A DNA stretch of 64,000 nt from Paramagnetospirillum magnetotacticum MS-1. Lineage in GTDB: Bacteria > Pseudomonadota > Alphaproteobacteria > Rhodospirillales > Magnetospirillaceae. The notes under the pieces are model-generated. The model searched no databases. It was given only the letters and a program-made list of their open reading frames with translations, and was not told the origin of the DNA. The DNA lies in NCBI RefSeq assembly GCF_000829825.1, contig NZ_JXSL01000030.1, forward strand, positions 627,501 through 691,500, in the 5' to 3' direction. Each line of letters begins with the position of its first letter. Within the stretch, counting starts at the first letter, position 1. Below, in pieces: positions 37,074 through 47,477 of the stretch. Both the position numbers and the translations under genes were made by a program.

Positions 37074-38848
37074 GGTTTCATCCACCATGTCATGGGCTGC
37101 ACCCCATTGGCGGGGGTGATTTCGGGCATGGCGAATTTGTCCCACCACACCAGCCGGTCAAGACCCAGATGCCATTGGGGGATGACATAGTGGTTCCACA
37201 GCAGCACCCGGTCCAAGGCCCTGGTCCGCGCCACCAGGGTTTCGCGGTCGGGGGCCGAGATCACCTGCTCCACCAGGGCGTCCACCGCCGGATTCTTGAT
37301 CCCGGCCAGATTCTGTCCGCCCGGCTCATCGGCGGATTCAGAGCCCCAGAATCCCAGTTGTTCATTGCCCGGCGATTGGGACTGGCCCCAGACATGGACC
37401 ACCATGTCGAAGTCGTAGTGATCGATGCGGTTCTTGTACTGGGCGGTATCGACGGTACGCACGCTGGCCTCGATGCCCAGCCGAGACAGATTGCGGGCGA
37501 AAGGCAGGGTGATGCGCTCCCAGGCGGGCTGAACCAGCAGGATCTCGAAGGAGAAAGGCTTGCCCGATCCATCCACCAGCTTGCCGTCCACCACCTGCCA
37601 ACCCGCCTCTTCCAGCAATTTCATGGCGGCGCGCAGATTGGGACGGATATTGCCGTCGCCTTGCGTGGCGGGGGGCCTGAACTCGGTGGTGAAGACCTCG
37701 GGCGGAACCTTGTCGCGCAAGGGTTCCAGCACTTTGAGTTCCAGGGGCGACGGCAGACCGGTCGAGGCCAATTCCGAATTGGCGAAGTAGGACGCGGTAC
37801 GCTTGTACTGGCTGTAGAACAGGGTCTTGTTGGTCCATTCGAAATCGAAGGCCAGCCCAAGGGCGCGCCGCACCCGCACATCGGCGAACAGCGATCGGCG
37901 CAGATTGAAGGCATAGCCCTGCATTCCCGCCGGGCGCTGATTGGCGAAGGCCTGCTTCCTGCCGCGCTTGTCCTTGAGCCCCGACCAGTCCTCATAGGCG
38001 GTGGCCCATTTCTTGGCCTCGTTCTCGAGCCGCCAGTCATATTCACCGGCCTTGAACGCCTCCAGGGCCACGGTGGTATCGCGGTAGGAATCATAACGGA
38101 GGCGGTCGAAATTGTGCTCGCCCCGGCGTACCGCCAGATCGGCGCCCCAGTAATCCTTGACCCGCTCATAGGTGATGCTGCGCTGGGTCTCGAAACCGGC
38201 CACCTTATAAGGACCGCTGCCCAGCGGCGGCTCCAAGGTGGTGGTGGCGAAATCGCGGCCCTGCCAGTAGTGCTTGGGAAGGATGGGCAGTTGCCCGATG
38301 ATCAGCGGCAGTTCCCGGTTGTCACCCGGCTTGAAGGAAAAGCGCACCCGGCGCTCGGCCAGCCTCTCCACCTTGTCCACGGCGGCGTAATAGAAGCGGT
38401 AACGGGGATGGCCCTTCGCCTTCAGGATCTCGAAGGAGAACACAACATCATCGGCGGTGATGGGCTTGCCATCGTGCCAGCGGGCCTTGGGCCGCAGATT
38501 GAACACCACCCAGGAACGGTCGGCGGGAACCTCGACGCTTTCGGCGATCAGGCCATATTCCGAGAAGGCCTCGTCGGCCGAAGACACCATCAGCGTCTCG
38601 AAGGGCAGATCGGCGGCATTGGGCGCCTCGCCCTTGACGATGAAAGGGTTGAGCGAATCCCAGCCGCCGATCTCGGCCATCTTCATCTCGCCGCCCTTGG
38701 GGGCGTTGGGATTGACATAGTCGAAATGTTTGAAGCCCGGCCCGTATTTGGGCGTGCCATGCATGGCCAACCCATGGACCGGCGCCACAGTCTCGGCACG
38801 GACGGCGGGGCAAAGCAGCAGAGCAAGGGCGAAGAGGAGTGCGCGCAT
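37070..38848 (-). CDS. yejA: Peptide ABC transporter substrate-binding protein (YejA)
   Basis: A 592-residue periplasmic oligopeptide-binding protein of the SBP_bac_5 family. ATG 38848 begins a clear signal peptide (MRALLFALALLLCPAVRAET). The mature part has KHFDYVNPNAPKGGEMKMAE, the family motif DGKPITADDVVFSFEILKAK and GSGPYKVAGFETQRSITYER. It is the first gene of the minus-strand yejA-yejB-yejE-yejF-eamA operon and lies divergent from rpmI. The substrates are peptides by homology; in E. coli the system takes up microcin C. Confidence 0.94.
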   Translation of the reverse strand: MRALLFALALLLCPAVRAETVAPVHGLAMHGTPKYGPGFKHFDYVNPNAPKGGEMKMAEIGGWDSLNPFIVKGEAPNAADLPFETLMVSSADEAFSEYGLIAESVEVPADRSWVVFNLRPKARWHDGKPITADDVVFSFEILKAKGHPRYRFYYAAVDKVERLAERRVRFSFKPGDNRELPLIIGQLPILPKHYWQGRDFATTTLEPPLGSGPYKVAGFETQRSITYERVKDYWGADLAVRRGEHNFDRLRYDSYRDTTVALEAFKAGEYDWRLENEAKKWATAYEDWSGLKDKRGRKQAFANQRPAGMQGYAFNLRRSLFADVRVRRALGLAFDFEWTNKTLFYSQYKRTASYFANSELASTGLPSPLELKVLEPLRDKVPPEVFTTEFRPPATQGDGNIRPNLRAAMKLLEEAGWQVVDGKLVDGSGKPFSFEILLVQPAWERITLPFARNLSRLGIEASVRTVDTAQYKNRIDHYDFDMVVHVWGQSQSPGNEQLGFWGSESADEPGGQNLAGIKNPAVDALVEQVISAPDRETLVARTRALDRVLLWNHYVIPQWHLGLDRLVWWDKFAMPEITPANGVQPMTWWMKP

Positions 38849-38940
38849 GACGGCGAGTTTGGGGCCAAGCGGCTTTCGGGGCAAGGGGGGCTCGACCTGA
38901 ATCATTGGATCAGGACTGTGGGATAAGCGATTCCATCCGC

Positions 38941-38969
38941 TTGCAATCATGGATCGCCCAAGCTATAAG
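38941..38969 (+). promoter_or_regulatory. Sigma-70 promoter for rpmI-rplT
   Basis: TTGCAA at 38941-38946, a 17-base spacer and TATAAG at 38964-38969, about 85 bases before rpmI. The leader holds a short hairpin, CAAGGC with GCCTTG near 38989-39010, which could be a site for ribosomal-protein autoregulation; that is inference only. Confidence 0.65.
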
Positions 38970-39053
38970 CTTCCCCTTCCTGAGCGGACAAGGCTGTTAG
39001 GGCTGCCTTGCCGTTCCTCGTCGCTGAACCATTCAGACTAAGGATAAGCGCAA

Positions 39054-39257
39054 ATGCCCAAGATGAAGACCAAGAGCTCCGCCAAAAAGCGGTTCAAGCT
39101 CACCGGCACCGGCAAGGTGAAGGGCAACGTGGCGTTCAAGCGTCACTGCCTCTCGGCGAAGTCCCAGAAGATGAAGCGCCAGGCGCGCGGCACCTTCATG
39201 CTGTTCAAGACGGACAGCGACAACGTCAAGAAGTACTTCCTGCCGAACGGAGGCTGA
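39054..39257 (+). CDS. rpmI: 50S ribosomal protein L35
   Basis: A 67-residue L35 of the large ribosomal subunit. The sequence [20 protein letters not shown] matches the universal start and [20 protein letters not shown] the C-terminal part. AAGGATAAG precedes the start. It is followed three bases later by rplT. The gene for initiation factor 3, which often precedes rpmI, is not here. Confidence 0.98.
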   Translation: MPKMKTKSSAKKRFKLTGTGKVKGNVAFKRHCLSAKSQKMKRQARGTFMLFKTDSDNVKKYFLPNGG

Positions 39258-39260
39258 TAA

Positions 39261-39617
39261 ATGGCTCGCGTCAAGCGGGGCGTCACCACGCACGCCCGTC
39301 ATAAGAAGATTCTCAAGCTCGCCAAGGGTTATCGCGGCCGGTCCAGCACCTGCTTCCGCGTTGCGATCCAGAAGGTCGAGAAGGCCCTGCGGTATGCCTA
39401 TCGCGACCGCCGCGCCAAGAAGCGCAATTTCCGCGCTCTGTGGATTCAGCGTATCAACGCCGGTTCGCGCGCCTACGGCCTGCCGTATTCGCGTTTCATG
39501 GACGGCTTGAAGAAGGCTGGCATCGCGCTCGACCGCAAGGTGCTGTCCGATATCGCCATCCGCGAGCCCGATGCGTTTAAGTCGCTGGTGGAAAAGGCTC
39601 AGGCCGCCCTCCAGTAG
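39261..39617 (+). CDS. rplT: 50S ribosomal protein L20
   Basis: A 118-residue L20, an early assembly protein of the large subunit; in other bacteria it represses its own operon through leader RNA. The start [20 protein letters not shown] and the block [20 protein letters not shown] are diagnostic. The ribosome site GGAGG overlaps the end of rpmI. pheS follows after a hairpin. Confidence 0.98.
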
Positions 39618-39647
39618 GCTTCCCGCCGGGAAGAAATGTGTTGGAGA

Positions 39648-39677
39648 GGGGCCGGCCCGATCGGGGCGGCCCCTTTT
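39648..39677 (+). terminator. Hairpin with T run between rplT and pheS
   Basis: A 7-bp stem, GGGGCCG with CGGCCCC, around a 12-base loop followed by TTTT, 31 bases after the rplT stop and 23 bases before pheS. It could be a partial terminator or attenuator for pheST. I saw no Phe-rich leader peptide. Confidence 0.6.
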
Positions 39678-39699
39678 CGCGTCTTGGGGAACAAGAGAC

Positions 39700-40776
39700 A
39701 TGCACGACCTCGATCAACTCCGCTCGCAGGCCTTGTCCGACGTGGCCGCCGCCACGACTCTGGACCAGTTGGAAGCCGCCCGCGTCGCCGCGCTGGGCAA
39801 GAAGGGCACCATTACCGGCCTGATGAAGTCCCTGGGCGGCATGGGCCCCGATGAACGCAAGGCTGCCGGTGCGGCGCTGAACGCGGCGCGGGGCGAGATC
39901 GAAGGCGCGCTTGCCGCCGCCAAGGCCGGTCTGGAGGCCAAGGCCCTGGACGAGCGTCTGGCGCGTGAACGCATCGACGTGACCCTGCCGTCGCGGCCCG
40001 AGGCCGTGGGGCGCATCCATCCCATTTCCCAGGTCATGGACGAGATGAGCACCATCTTCGCCCAGATGGGCTTCGATGTGGCGGAAGGTCCCGATATCGA
40101 GGACGACTTCCACAATTTCAACGCGCTGAACATTCCCCCTGAGCATCCGGCCCGCCAGATGCACGACACTTTCTATTTCGGCGAGAAGGCCGATGGCGGG
40201 CGTCACCTCCTGCGCACCCATACCAGCCCGGTGCAGATCCGCACCATGCTGGCCAACAAGCCCCCCATCCGCATCATCGCGCCGGGCCGCACCTATCGCT
40301 GCGACTCGGACATGACCCACACGCCCATGTTCCATCAGATCGAAGGCCTGGTCATCGACGAGGTCACCCATATGGGTCATCTCAAGGGCTGTCTGCTGGA
40401 ATTCGTCCGCGCCTTCTTCGAAGTCGACGATGTGCCGGTGCGGTTCCGCCCCAGCTTCTTCCCCTTCACGGAGCCCTCGGCCGAGGTGGATATCGGCTGT
40501 TCGCGCGAAGGCGGCGAGTTGAAGATCGGACCCGGCGCGGGCTGGCTGGAAATCGGCGGCTCGGGCATGGTGCACCCCAACGTGCTGCGCAACTGCGGCA
40601 TCGATCCCGACCGCTACCAGGGCTTCGCCTTCGGCATGGGCGTCGAACGCATGGCCATGCTGAAATACGGTATTCCCGATCTGCGCACCTTCTTTGATTC
40701 CGATCTCAGGTGGCTGAAGCATTACGGCTTCGTGCCCTTGGACGTTCCCACGCTCTCGGGAGGGCTGACCCGATGA
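39700..40776 (+). CDS. pheS: Phenylalanine--tRNA ligase alpha subunit
   Basis: A 358-residue catalytic subunit of phenylalanyl-tRNA synthetase. The N-terminal coiled coil (residues 1-85) binds tRNA. Class II motifs follow: motif 2 in [20 protein letters not shown] with FHQIEG, and motif 3 in [35 protein letters not shown] is the substrate-pocket region. ATG 39700 is chosen because the coiled coil starts there and upstream codons cross the hairpin. The stop overlaps the pheT start by four bases. Confidence 0.98.
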   Translation: MHDLDQLRSQALSDVAAATTLDQLEAARVAALGKKGTITGLMKSLGGMGPDERKAAGAALNAARGEIEGALAAAKAGLEAKALDERLARERIDVTLPSRPEAVGRIHPISQVMDEMSTIFAQMGFDVAEGPDIEDDFHNFNALNIPPEHPARQMHDTFYFGEKADGGRHLLRTHTSPVQIRTMLANKPPIRIIAPGRTYRCDSDMTHTPMFHQIEGLVIDEVTHMGHLKGCLLEFVRAFFEVDDVPVRFRPSFFPFTEPSAEVDIGCSREGGELKIGPGAGWLEIGGSGMVHPNVLRNCGIDPDRYQGFAFGMGVERMAMLKYGIPDLRTFFDSDLRWLKHYGFVPLDVPTLSGGLTR

Positions 40777-43169
40777 AGTTCACGCTGGACTGGCTGAAGA
40801 GCCATCTCGACACCGAAGCGACCTTGGCCGAGATCGAGGTGGGCCTCACCGCCATCGGCCTCGAGGTGGAAGGCATCGACGATCCTTCCAAGCATCTGGG
40901 CGGCTTCGTGGTCGGTCATATTCTCGAAGCCGAGAAGCACCCCGACGCCGACAAGCTGAAGCTGTGCAAGGTGGACAGCGGATCGGGCATCCTTCAGGTG
41001 GTGTGCGGCGCTCCCAATGCGCGCGCTGGACTGAAAGTCATCCTGGCCCAGCCGGGAACCTATATCCCCATCACCGGCGACGTTCTGAAGAAGGGCAAGG
41101 TCCGGGGCGTGGAAAGCCAGGGCATGATGTGTTCGTGGCGCGAGTTGAAGCTGGGCGAGGACCACGAGGGCATCGCCGAACTGGACGTCACGCTCACGGT
41201 GGGCGCCAGCCTGCTCGACATCATGAGCTTCGATCCCATGATCGAGATCTCGGTCACCCCCAACCGGGTCGACTGCCTGGGCGTGCGCGGCATCGCCCGC
41301 GATCTGGCGGCCTTTGGTCTCGGCAATCTCAAGCCCTTGAAGGTCGAGCCGGTGCCCGGTTCCTTCAAGAGCCCCATCGGCGTGCGCCTGGACTTCGCGC
41401 CCGAGGATTCCGCCGCCTGCCCGCTCTTCGCTGGCCGCCTGATCAAAGGCGTCAAGAACGGCGAGTCGCCGCAATGGCTGAAGGACAGGCTCACCGCCAT
41501 TGGGCTGCGCCCCATCTCGGCCCTGGTGGACATCACCAATTTCTTCGCCTACGACCTGTGCCGCCCGCTGCACGTCTTCGACGCCGCCAAGGTCAAGGGC
41601 GACATCCGCGCCCGTCTGGCCCGTGACGGCGAGACTTTGGCGGGTCTCAACGGCAAGACCTACGCCCTGGAAGCGGGCATGACGGTCATCGCCGACGAGA
41701 ACGGCCCCGAGGCCCTGGCCGGTATCCTGGGCGGCGAGCATTCGGGCTGCACCGAAGCCACCACCGAGGTCTTCCTGGAAGCCGCCTATTTCGACCCCAT
41801 CCGCACCGCCGCCACCGGGCGCAAGCTGGACATTCTGTCGGACGCCCGCTTCCGCTTCGAGCGCGGCGTCGACCCGGCCTTCGTGGTGCCCTCCATGGAA
41901 CTGGCCACCCGCATGATCCTCGATCTGTGCGGCGGCGAAGCCTCGGAAGCGGTGATCGCCGGGACCGAGCCCGACTGGCAGAAGTCCATCGTGCTGCGCC
42001 CCAACCGCGTGGCCGAACTGGGCGGCGTCGAGGTCTCGACCCAGCGCATGGAGACCATTCTCAACGATCTGGGCTGCGCCGTGGCCGAGCATGCGGACGG
42101 TCTTCTCGTCAATCCGCCGTCCTGGCGCGGCGACATCACCGCCGAGCATGATCTGGTGGAAGAGGTCATCCGCATCAACGGCTATGACAACATTCCCGCC
42201 ACCCCCATGCCGCGTCCCGCCAGCCCGAAGCCCGTGCTGACGCCGGGCCAGCGCCGCGCAGGCTGGGTGCGGCGCCAGTTGGCCAGTCGTGGTCTGGTGG
42301 AGACGGTGACCTGGTCGTTCCTGCCGGAAGCCCAGGCCGTCATGTTCGGCGGCGGCGCGCCCGAGATGCATCTGGCCAATCCCATCTCCGCCGATCTCGA
42401 CGTCATGCGTCCCTCGGTCCTGCCCAATCTGATCACCGCCGCCGGGCGCAATGCCGATCGCGGCATGAAGGACGTGGCGCTGTTCGAGCTTGGTCCGCAA
42501 TTCGACGGGCCCGAGCCCAGCCAACAACGTCAGGTGGCGGCGGGTATCCGCGCCGGTCGCGCGCGCGGCCGTCATTGGGCCGATCCGGCCCGCAATGTGG
42601 ACGCCTTCGACGCCAAGGCCGATATCCTGGCCGCGGTCTCGGCCGCCGGAGCCAATCCCGATTCCCTTCAGGTCGCGGCCGAGGCCCCCGTCTGGTACCA
42701 CCCCGGCCGTTCCGGCACGCTCAAGCTTGGCAACAAGCCGGTGGGCTTCTTCGGCGAGATCCATCCCGGCATCCTCGCCAAGCTGGACGTCAAGGGCCCG
42801 GTGGTGGCGTTCGAGCTGTTCCTCGAAGCCCTGCCCGCGCAAAAGGCCAAGGCCACCAAGGCTAAGCCCCTGCTCAAGGCCTCGGCGCTGCAGCCCCTGG
42901 ACCGCGACTTCGCCTTCACCCTGGATACGGGCGTGGCCGCCGATACGGTGGTGCGCGCGGCGAAGAACGTCGACAAGGCCCTGATCACCGATGTGGCGGT
43001 GTTCGACCTTTACGAGGGCGACAAGATGGCGGCGGGCAAGAAGTCCCTGGCCATCACCGTCACCTTGCAGCCCACCGACAAGACGCTGACCGATGAAGAG
43101 ATCGAGGCGGTGGGCGCGAAGATCGTCGCGGCCGTGGCCAAGGCCACCGGCGGCGAACTTCGGGGCTGA
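40773..43169 (+). CDS. pheT: Phenylalanine--tRNA ligase beta subunit
   Basis: A 798-residue beta subunit. It begins [20 protein letters not shown], with a tRNA-binding OB domain near residues 40-150 ([20 protein letters not shown]), then the B3/B4 editing domain and B5 domain ([20 protein letters not shown]). The C-terminal ferredoxin-like anticodon-binding domain ends the protein ([20 protein letters not shown]). It overlaps pheS by ATGA. Identity is certain. Confidence 0.98.
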   Translation: MKFTLDWLKSHLDTEATLAEIEVGLTAIGLEVEGIDDPSKHLGGFVVGHILEAEKHPDADKLKLCKVDSGSGILQVVCGAPNARAGLKVILAQPGTYIPITGDVLKKGKVRGVESQGMMCSWRELKLGEDHEGIAELDVTLTVGASLLDIMSFDPMIEISVTPNRVDCLGVRGIARDLAAFGLGNLKPLKVEPVPGSFKSPIGVRLDFAPEDSAACPLFAGRLIKGVKNGESPQWLKDRLTAIGLRPISALVDITNFFAYDLCRPLHVFDAAKVKGDIRARLARDGETLAGLNGKTYALEAGMTVIADENGPEALAGILGGEHSGCTEATTEVFLEAAYFDPIRTAATGRKLDILSDARFRFERGVDPAFVVPSMELATRMILDLCGGEASEAVIAGTEPDWQKSIVLRPNRVAELGGVEVSTQRMETILNDLGCAVAEHADGLLVNPPSWRGDITAEHDLVEEVIRINGYDNIPATPMPRPASPKPVLTPGQRRAGWVRRQLASRGLVETVTWSFLPEAQAVMFGGGAPEMHLANPISADLDVMRPSVLPNLITAAGRNADRGMKDVALFELGPQFDGPEPSQQRQVAAGIRAGRARGRHWADPARNVDAFDAKADILAAVSAAGANPDSLQVAAEAPVWYHPGRSGTLKLGNKPVGFFGEIHPGILAKLDVKGPVVAFELFLEALPAQKAKATKAKPLLKASALQPLDRDFAFTLDTGVAADTVVRAAKNVDKALITDVAVFDLYEGDKMAAGKKSLAITVTLQPTDKTLTDEEIEAVGAKIVAAVAKATGGELRG

Positions 43170-43178
43170 TCCCAAGCG

Positions 43179-43772
43179 GTGCCGACCATCATTCTGGTCC
43201 GCCACGGCGAGACCCGCTGGAACCGCGAGGGCCGCGTCCAGGGCCACGGCGATTCGCCACTGACGCCCAAGGGCGCGGCTCAGGCGCGGGCCTATGGCCT
43301 GCGGCTGCGGGGCATGCTGAATGGTGACGGGGATTGGCGGGTGGTCTCCAGTCCCCTGGGCCGCTGCGCCCAGACCACCGGCATCCTGTGCGAGACGGCC
43401 GGACTGGATTTCCGTTCCATCCGTTTCGACGACCGCCTGCGCGAGGTTCATACCGGCCAGTGGTCGGGCCTGCCCAAGGCTGAACTGGCGGCGCGCCATC
43501 CCGGCATACTTGACTGTGAAGGGCTGAATCACTGGGTGTTCCGCTGCCCTGGCGGCGAAAGCCATCAGGACGTAACCAACCGCCTCGCCCATTGGCTGGC
43601 GGATCTGGCGCCCGGCGACAAGGTCATCGCCGTCAGCCACGGCATCGCCGGACGGGTGCTGCGCGGGCTCTATGCCGGACTCGACCCCGACGAGGCCATG
43701 CGGGGAGACTCACCCCAGAACGTATTATTCTTTATGTCAAAAGGCTGTGTTGAACGAATTAGCAGCGAATAA
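43179..43772 (+). CDS. Histidine phosphatase family protein (phosphoglycerate mutase-like)
   Basis: A 197-residue histidine phosphatase superfamily protein. The phosphohistidine is in TIILVRHGETRWNREGRVQG; further conserved residues lie in VVSSPLGRCAQTT, LREVHTGQWSGLPKAELAAR and VIAVSHGIAGRVLRGLYAGL. It starts at GTG 43179, ten bases after the pheT stop, so it may be transcribed with pheST. Members range from mutases to broad phosphatases; which one this is cannot be read from the sequence. Confidence 0.9.
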   Translation: MPTIILVRHGETRWNREGRVQGHGDSPLTPKGAAQARAYGLRLRGMLNGDGDWRVVSSPLGRCAQTTGILCETAGLDFRSIRFDDRLREVHTGQWSGLPKAELAARHPGILDCEGLNHWVFRCPGGESHQDVTNRLAHWLADLAPGDKVIAVSHGIAGRVLRGLYAGLDPDEAMRGDSPQNVLFFMSKGCVERISSE

Positions 43773-43819
43773 CCTCTTGCCCTGTTTGCACCGCACAAGA
43801 TGACGTGCGATGATGAAAT

Positions 43820-44260
43820 ATGATGGATGGTAATACCGGCTTTCGTTATTCCGCTCGGGTCGCCGCCGAGGCCATGTCGCAGATTCTGCGGCTGGCCAAC
43901 GGAGCGGCTTTCTCCGGTGGCTTGAACCCCGCCCAATGGAGCGCCTTGCGCTATCTGGCCGATACCGTGCCCGAGGCCCGCACCGTCACCGATTTCGCCC
44001 AGTACCACGCCACCACCAGCGGCACAGCCAGCCAAACCGTGGCCGCCCTGGTGCGCAAGGGGCTGGTGGAACGCCTGCCCGAACCGGGCGATCGCCGCCG
44101 CAACCGCCTGGAACTGACCTCGTCTGGGCATGAATTGCTGCAAGGCGACCCCCTGGGCGGCATCGCCGCCGCCATCGCCGCCCAACCCCCGGAACTCCAG
44201 CGGGCGCTGGCCGATGGGCTGGAGGCGACGCTGCGCACCCTGATCAAGCAGAAAGCCTGA
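43820..44260 (+). CDS. MarR-family transcriptional regulator
   Basis: A 146-residue winged-helix regulator. ALRYLADTVPEARTVTDFAQ and TASQTVAALVRKGLVERLPE form the recognition helix region, and GDRRRNRLELTSSGHELLQG the wing with the typical D-R-R pair. MarR proteins commonly respond to small aromatic ligands or oxidants. ATG 43820 or 43823 could be the start. It converges with a dienelactone hydrolase gene, a plausible partner by function but not shown by the sequence. Confidence 0.86.
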   Translation: MMDGNTGFRYSARVAAEAMSQILRLANGAAFSGGLNPAQWSALRYLADTVPEARTVTDFAQYHATTSGTASQTVAALVRKGLVERLPEPGDRRRNRLELTSSGHELLQGDPLGGIAAAIAAQPPELQRALADGLEATLRTLIKQKA

Positions 44261-44265
44261 TCCCC

Positions 44266-45129
44266 TTAAACTCCGTTCGCCTTAAACCAGGCCAAAGCCT
44301 TGGACCAGCCGTCCTTGGCCTGCGCCTCACGGTAGGAAGGGCGGTAATCGGCATGGAAGGCGTGGGGCGTGTCGGGATAGACCACGAACTCCACCTTGAC
44401 CCGCGCCGTCTTCACCGCCGCCTTCATTTTCTCGACGGTATCAAGGGGAATACCCTGATCGGCGCCGCCATAAAGTCCCAGCACCGGCGCGTAGAGATCG
44501 GCGGCCAAATCCAGGGGCTGCTTCGGCGTTTCCGGAGTCGGAGCGCCAGCCAGCTTGCCATACCAGGCCACCGCCGCCTTCAGCTTGGGATTATGGGCGG
44601 CATACAGCCAGGTGGCACGGCCACCCCAGCAAAAGCCGGTGACGGCCAGCCGCTCGGCATCGCCGCCATTGGCTTGCGCCCAGGCGGCGCAGGCATCCAG
44701 ATCGGCCAAAACCTGGGCATCGGGCACCTTGGCCACGATGGTCGACAAAATGGTGGGAATATCGGTCAGGACTGAAGGATCGCCCTGGCGGAAATACAGC
44801 TCGGGTGCCACGGCCAGATAGCCCAGCTTGGCGAAGCGGCGGCAGACGTCCCTGATATGCTCGTGGACCCCGAAGATCTCCTGGATCACCAGAATAGTGG
44901 GAAATGGCCCTTTGCCCGCAGGCATGGCGGAATAGGCTGGCATGGAATGACCGCCCGAGGTGGGGATCATCACCGCCCCGGCGCTAAGACCCTGGGTATC
45001 GGTACTGATGGCGCCGGCGGCAGCGGGACTGACCGCCAGGGCATAGCCGGTGGCCAGCACGGCCGCCGACACGAAGCCGCGCCGGGTCATGTCGATCTTG
45101 GGGCTGAGACTCTTGAGGTCGTCTTTCAT
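44266..45129 (-). CDS. Dienelactone hydrolase family protein, Tat-exported
   Basis: A 287-residue alpha/beta hydrolase. ATG 45129 has AGGG six bases upstream; the first 35 residues carry a twin-arginine-type signal ([20 protein letters not shown]). The core contains [20 protein letters not shown], the nucleophile [15 protein letters not shown] (Cys), the acid [19 protein letters not shown] (Asp) and the histidine in [20 protein letters not shown]. Cys as nucleophile is typical of dienelactone hydrolases. The substrate is unknown. It lies convergent with marR. Confidence 0.9.
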   Translation of the reverse strand: MKDDLKSLSPKIDMTRRGFVSAAVLATGYALAVSPAAAGAISTDTQGLSAGAVMIPTSGGHSMPAYSAMPAGKGPFPTILVIQEIFGVHEHIRDVCRRFAKLGYLAVAPELYFRQGDPSVLTDIPTILSTIVAKVPDAQVLADLDACAAWAQANGGDAERLAVTGFCWGGRATWLYAAHNPKLKAAVAWYGKLAGAPTPETPKQPLDLAADLYAPVLGLYGGADQGIPLDTVEKMKAAVKTARVKVEFVVYPDTPHAFHADYRPSYREAQAKDGWSKALAWFKANGV

Positions 45130-45170
45130 TACCATCCCTCCCGGAAGAAAACTGCCTTCAAACATGGCAT

Positions 45171-45197
45171 CGCCGGCCTTGCGCCACAAGGCCGGCG
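45171..45197. promoter_or_regulatory. Perfect 11-bp inverted repeat in divergent region
   Basis: CGCCGGCCTTG and CAAGGCCGGCG around CGCCA, between the divergent dienelactone hydrolase and yggT genes. There is no T tract. It could be an operator or a leader hairpin for either gene. Confidence 0.4.
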
Positions 45198-45243
45198 AGG
45201 ATAGGTTTGGGCGCGATTCGAACCAGCCTCTCAGGTGCCGCCG

Positions 45244-45540
45244 ATGCATGTGATCCTCAATACGCTGATCGAAGTGATCCTGATCGCCCTGAACCTTTAC
45301 TGGTACGTCATCCTGGCGTCGGTAATCGTCGGCTGGCTGGTCACTTTCGGCGTGATCAACACCTACAATCCCACGGTACGGACCATCCTGGACGTGATCT
45401 ATCGCCTGACCGAACCGGCGCTGCGGCCCATCCGCCGCGTCCTGCCCGATTTCGGCAATGTGGACCTGTCGCCGGTCGCCCTCTGGCTGATTCTCTATTT
45501 CTTCATCCGGGTGCTGGAGCAGGTGCGGTTCAGCATTTGA
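45244..45540 (+). CDS. YggT family membrane protein
   Basis: A 98-residue YggT-family protein with two membrane helices ([20 protein letters not shown] and [19 protein letters not shown]). [20 protein letters not shown] is the conserved middle block between the helices. Some family members help osmotic tolerance or cell division, but the mechanism is unknown. ATG 45244 is chosen for the AGG eight bases upstream; GTG 45235 is an alternative. It overlaps the YggU gene by four bases. Confidence 0.9.
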   Translation: MHVILNTLIEVILIALNLYWYVILASVIVGWLVTFGVINTYNPTVRTILDVIYRLTEPALRPIRRVLPDFGNVDLSPVALWLILYFFIRVLEQVRFSI

Positions 45541-45863
45541 GCCCCTCGCCCTTCACGGCCTGCGCGGCTGGCCTGAAAGTGGCTGTCCGCCTCACCCCAA
45601 AGGCGTCGCGCGACCGCATCATGGGCGCCGCGCCCGAGGCGGACGGCTCGGTGGTCCTCAAGGCGCAGGTCACCACCGTGCCCGAGGACGGCAAGGCCAA
45701 TGCGGCGCTGCTCAAACTTTTGTCCAAGGCTTGGAAGATCCCCAAGTCCGATATGGACATCGTCCTGGGCGCCACCGACCGGCGCAAGGTGATCCTGATT
45801 TCCGGCGATTCCGAGGTTTTGCGGAAACGCCTCGACGAGTGGATGGCAAGCAACCATGACTGA
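45537..45863 (+). CDS. DUF167 / YggU family protein
   Basis: A 108-residue YggU-type (DUF167) protein. [20 protein letters not shown] opens the domain and [20 protein letters not shown] is the conserved core. The start TTG 45537 overlaps the yggT stop (TTGA); a later start would lose domain residues. It overlaps folD by eight bases. The function is unknown; yggT-yggU is a widely conserved pair. Confidence 0.88.
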   Translation: MSPSPFTACAAGLKVAVRLTPKASRDRIMGAAPEADGSVVLKAQVTTVPEDGKANAALLKLLSKAWKIPKSDMDIVLGATDRRKVILISGDSEVLRKRLDEWMASNHD

Positions 45864-46743
45864 CGCAAAGCTGATCGACGGCAATCTGTTTTCCGGCAAA
45901 CTGCGCGAGACCATCGCCGCCCGCGTGGCCGAGATGAAGGAAAAGCACCGGGTCACCCCCGGACTGGCGGTGGTGCTGGTGGGCGAAGACCCGGCCAGCC
46001 AGGTCTATGTGCGCACCAAGGGCAAGCGCACCATCGAGGCTGGCATGCGCTCCTTCGAGCACAAGCTGCCCGCCGATACGCCCGAAGACGCGCTGCTGCT
46101 GCTGATCGAAAGCCTGAACAAGGACCCCGATGTGCACGGCATCCTGGTGCAATTGCCTGTCCCTAAGCATATCGACACCCAGAAGGTGATCGAGGCCATC
46201 GACCCGGCCAAGGATGTGGACGGCTTTCATCCCGTCAATGTGGGACGTCTGGCGGCGGGCATGGACGCCATGGTGCCCTGCACGCCCCTGGGCTCGCTGC
46301 TGCTACTCAAGGATACCCTGGGCAAGCTGGGCGGTCTCGACGCGGTGGTGATCGGGCGCTCCAACATCGTGGGCAAGCCCATGGCCCAATTGTTGATCAA
46401 GGAAAGCTGCACCGTCACCGTGGCCCATTCCCAGACCAAGGACCTTCCGTCCGTGGTGCGCCGCGCCGATATCGTCATCGCCGCCGTGGGCAGGCCCGAG
46501 ATGATCAAGGGCGACTGGATCAAGCCGGGCGCCACGGTCATCGACGTGGGCATCAACCGCATTGAATTGCCCGAGGGCAAGACCAAGCTGGTCGGCGACG
46601 TGGATTTCGCCTCGGCGGTCAAGGTGGCGGGCGCCATCACGCCCGTGCCGGGCGGCGTCGGCCCCATGACCATCGCCTGCCTGCTGCGCAACACCGTGGT
46701 GGCCTGCGCGCGGCTGCACCATCTCCCCGAGGTGGAGTTCTAG
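45856..46743 (+). CDS. folD: Bifunctional methylenetetrahydrofolate dehydrogenase/cyclohydrolase
   Basis: A 295-residue FolD. It oxidises 5,10-methylene-THF to 5,10-methenyl-THF with NADP and hydrolyses it to 10-formyl-THF. The catalytic Lys lies in [36 protein letters not shown], the signature [20 protein letters not shown] and the C-terminal [19 protein letters not shown] are all present. It lies in a yggT-yggU-folD-nnrU operon with overlaps. Confidence 0.97.
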   Translation: MTDAKLIDGNLFSGKLRETIAARVAEMKEKHRVTPGLAVVLVGEDPASQVYVRTKGKRTIEAGMRSFEHKLPADTPEDALLLLIESLNKDPDVHGILVQLPVPKHIDTQKVIEAIDPAKDVDGFHPVNVGRLAAGMDAMVPCTPLGSLLLLKDTLGKLGGLDAVVIGRSNIVGKPMAQLLIKESCTVTVAHSQTKDLPSVVRRADIVIAAVGRPEMIKGDWIKPGATVIDVGINRIELPEGKTKLVGDVDFASAVKVAGAITPVPGGVGPMTIACLLRNTVVACARLHHLPEVEF

Positions 46744-46752
46744 GTGAGGTTG

Positions 46753-47415
46753 ATGGGAGACGTCGGCCATCTGATCGTTTCGGTGGCGGCCTTCCTGGGC
46801 GCCCATTCGCTTTCCAACTGGAAGCCGTTGCGCGCCCCCATCGAGGCCCGGTATGGCAAGCAGGGCTTTTATCTGGGCTATTCGGTAGTCTCCACCGCCC
46901 TGCTGGTCTGGGTGATCGCCGCCGCGCTCAATTCTCCCACCGTGGTGGTGTGGGAGCAGCAGCCCTGGATGCGCTGGGTGCCGCCGCTGGTCATGCCCGT
47001 GGCCTGCCTGTTCTGGGTCCTGGGCCTGGCCCAGCCCAATCCCTTCTCCATCGGATTGGGCGGCGCGGGCTATGATCCGGCGCGGCCCGGCATTGTCCGC
47101 CTGACGCGTCATCCCATCATCTGGGGATTGGGCCTGTGGAGCGGCGCCCATATCCTGCCCAACGGCCATCTGGCCGGACTGCTGCTGTTCACGCCCCTGT
47201 TCCTGCTCTGCCTGATGGGGGCACGCATCTTGGACGCCAAACGCCGCAGATCCCTGGGCGAGGCCCATTGGCGCGCGATGGCGGATTTGGCCATATTCGA
47301 ACCTCATGCCCTGCTGACCGAGCTTGGCTGGAAACGCATCCTGGGCGGGCTGGCGCTCTATCCCGTTCTCTTGTGGCTGCACCCCATGGTGATCGGACTG
47401 AGCCCCCTGCCGTGA
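46753..47415 (+). CDS. NnrU family membrane protein
   Basis: A 220-residue NnrU-type integral membrane protein with about six hydrophobic segments. Recognised by VAAFLGAHSLSNWKPLRAPI, ARPGIVRLTRHPIIWGLGLW and ALWSGAHILPNGHLAGLL-like text. NnrU is linked to nitric oxide metabolism in denitrifiers and resembles isoprenylcysteine methyltransferase-type membrane proteins. No denitrification genes are in the window. ATG 46753 follows AGGTGAGG; GTG 46744 is an alternative. Confidence 0.88.
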   Translation: MGDVGHLIVSVAAFLGAHSLSNWKPLRAPIEARYGKQGFYLGYSVVSTALLVWVIAAALNSPTVVVWEQQPWMRWVPPLVMPVACLFWVLGLAQPNPFSIGLGGAGYDPARPGIVRLTRHPIIWGLGLWSGAHILPNGHLAGLLLFTPLFLLCLMGARILDAKRRRSLGEAHWRAMADLAIFEPHALLTELGWKRILGGLALYPVLLWLHPMVIGLSPLP

Positions 47416-47477
47416 TGGCCCTTTACGGCGGACGAGAATCGGGGCAGCCTGATTGCCCCCTCCTTGGAGCCGCCGCC

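Noticed and set aside
40722-43640. Long minus-strand open frame (972 codons) opposite pheT
   Set aside because: pheS-pheT is certain; the antisense frame has no motif or ribosome site.
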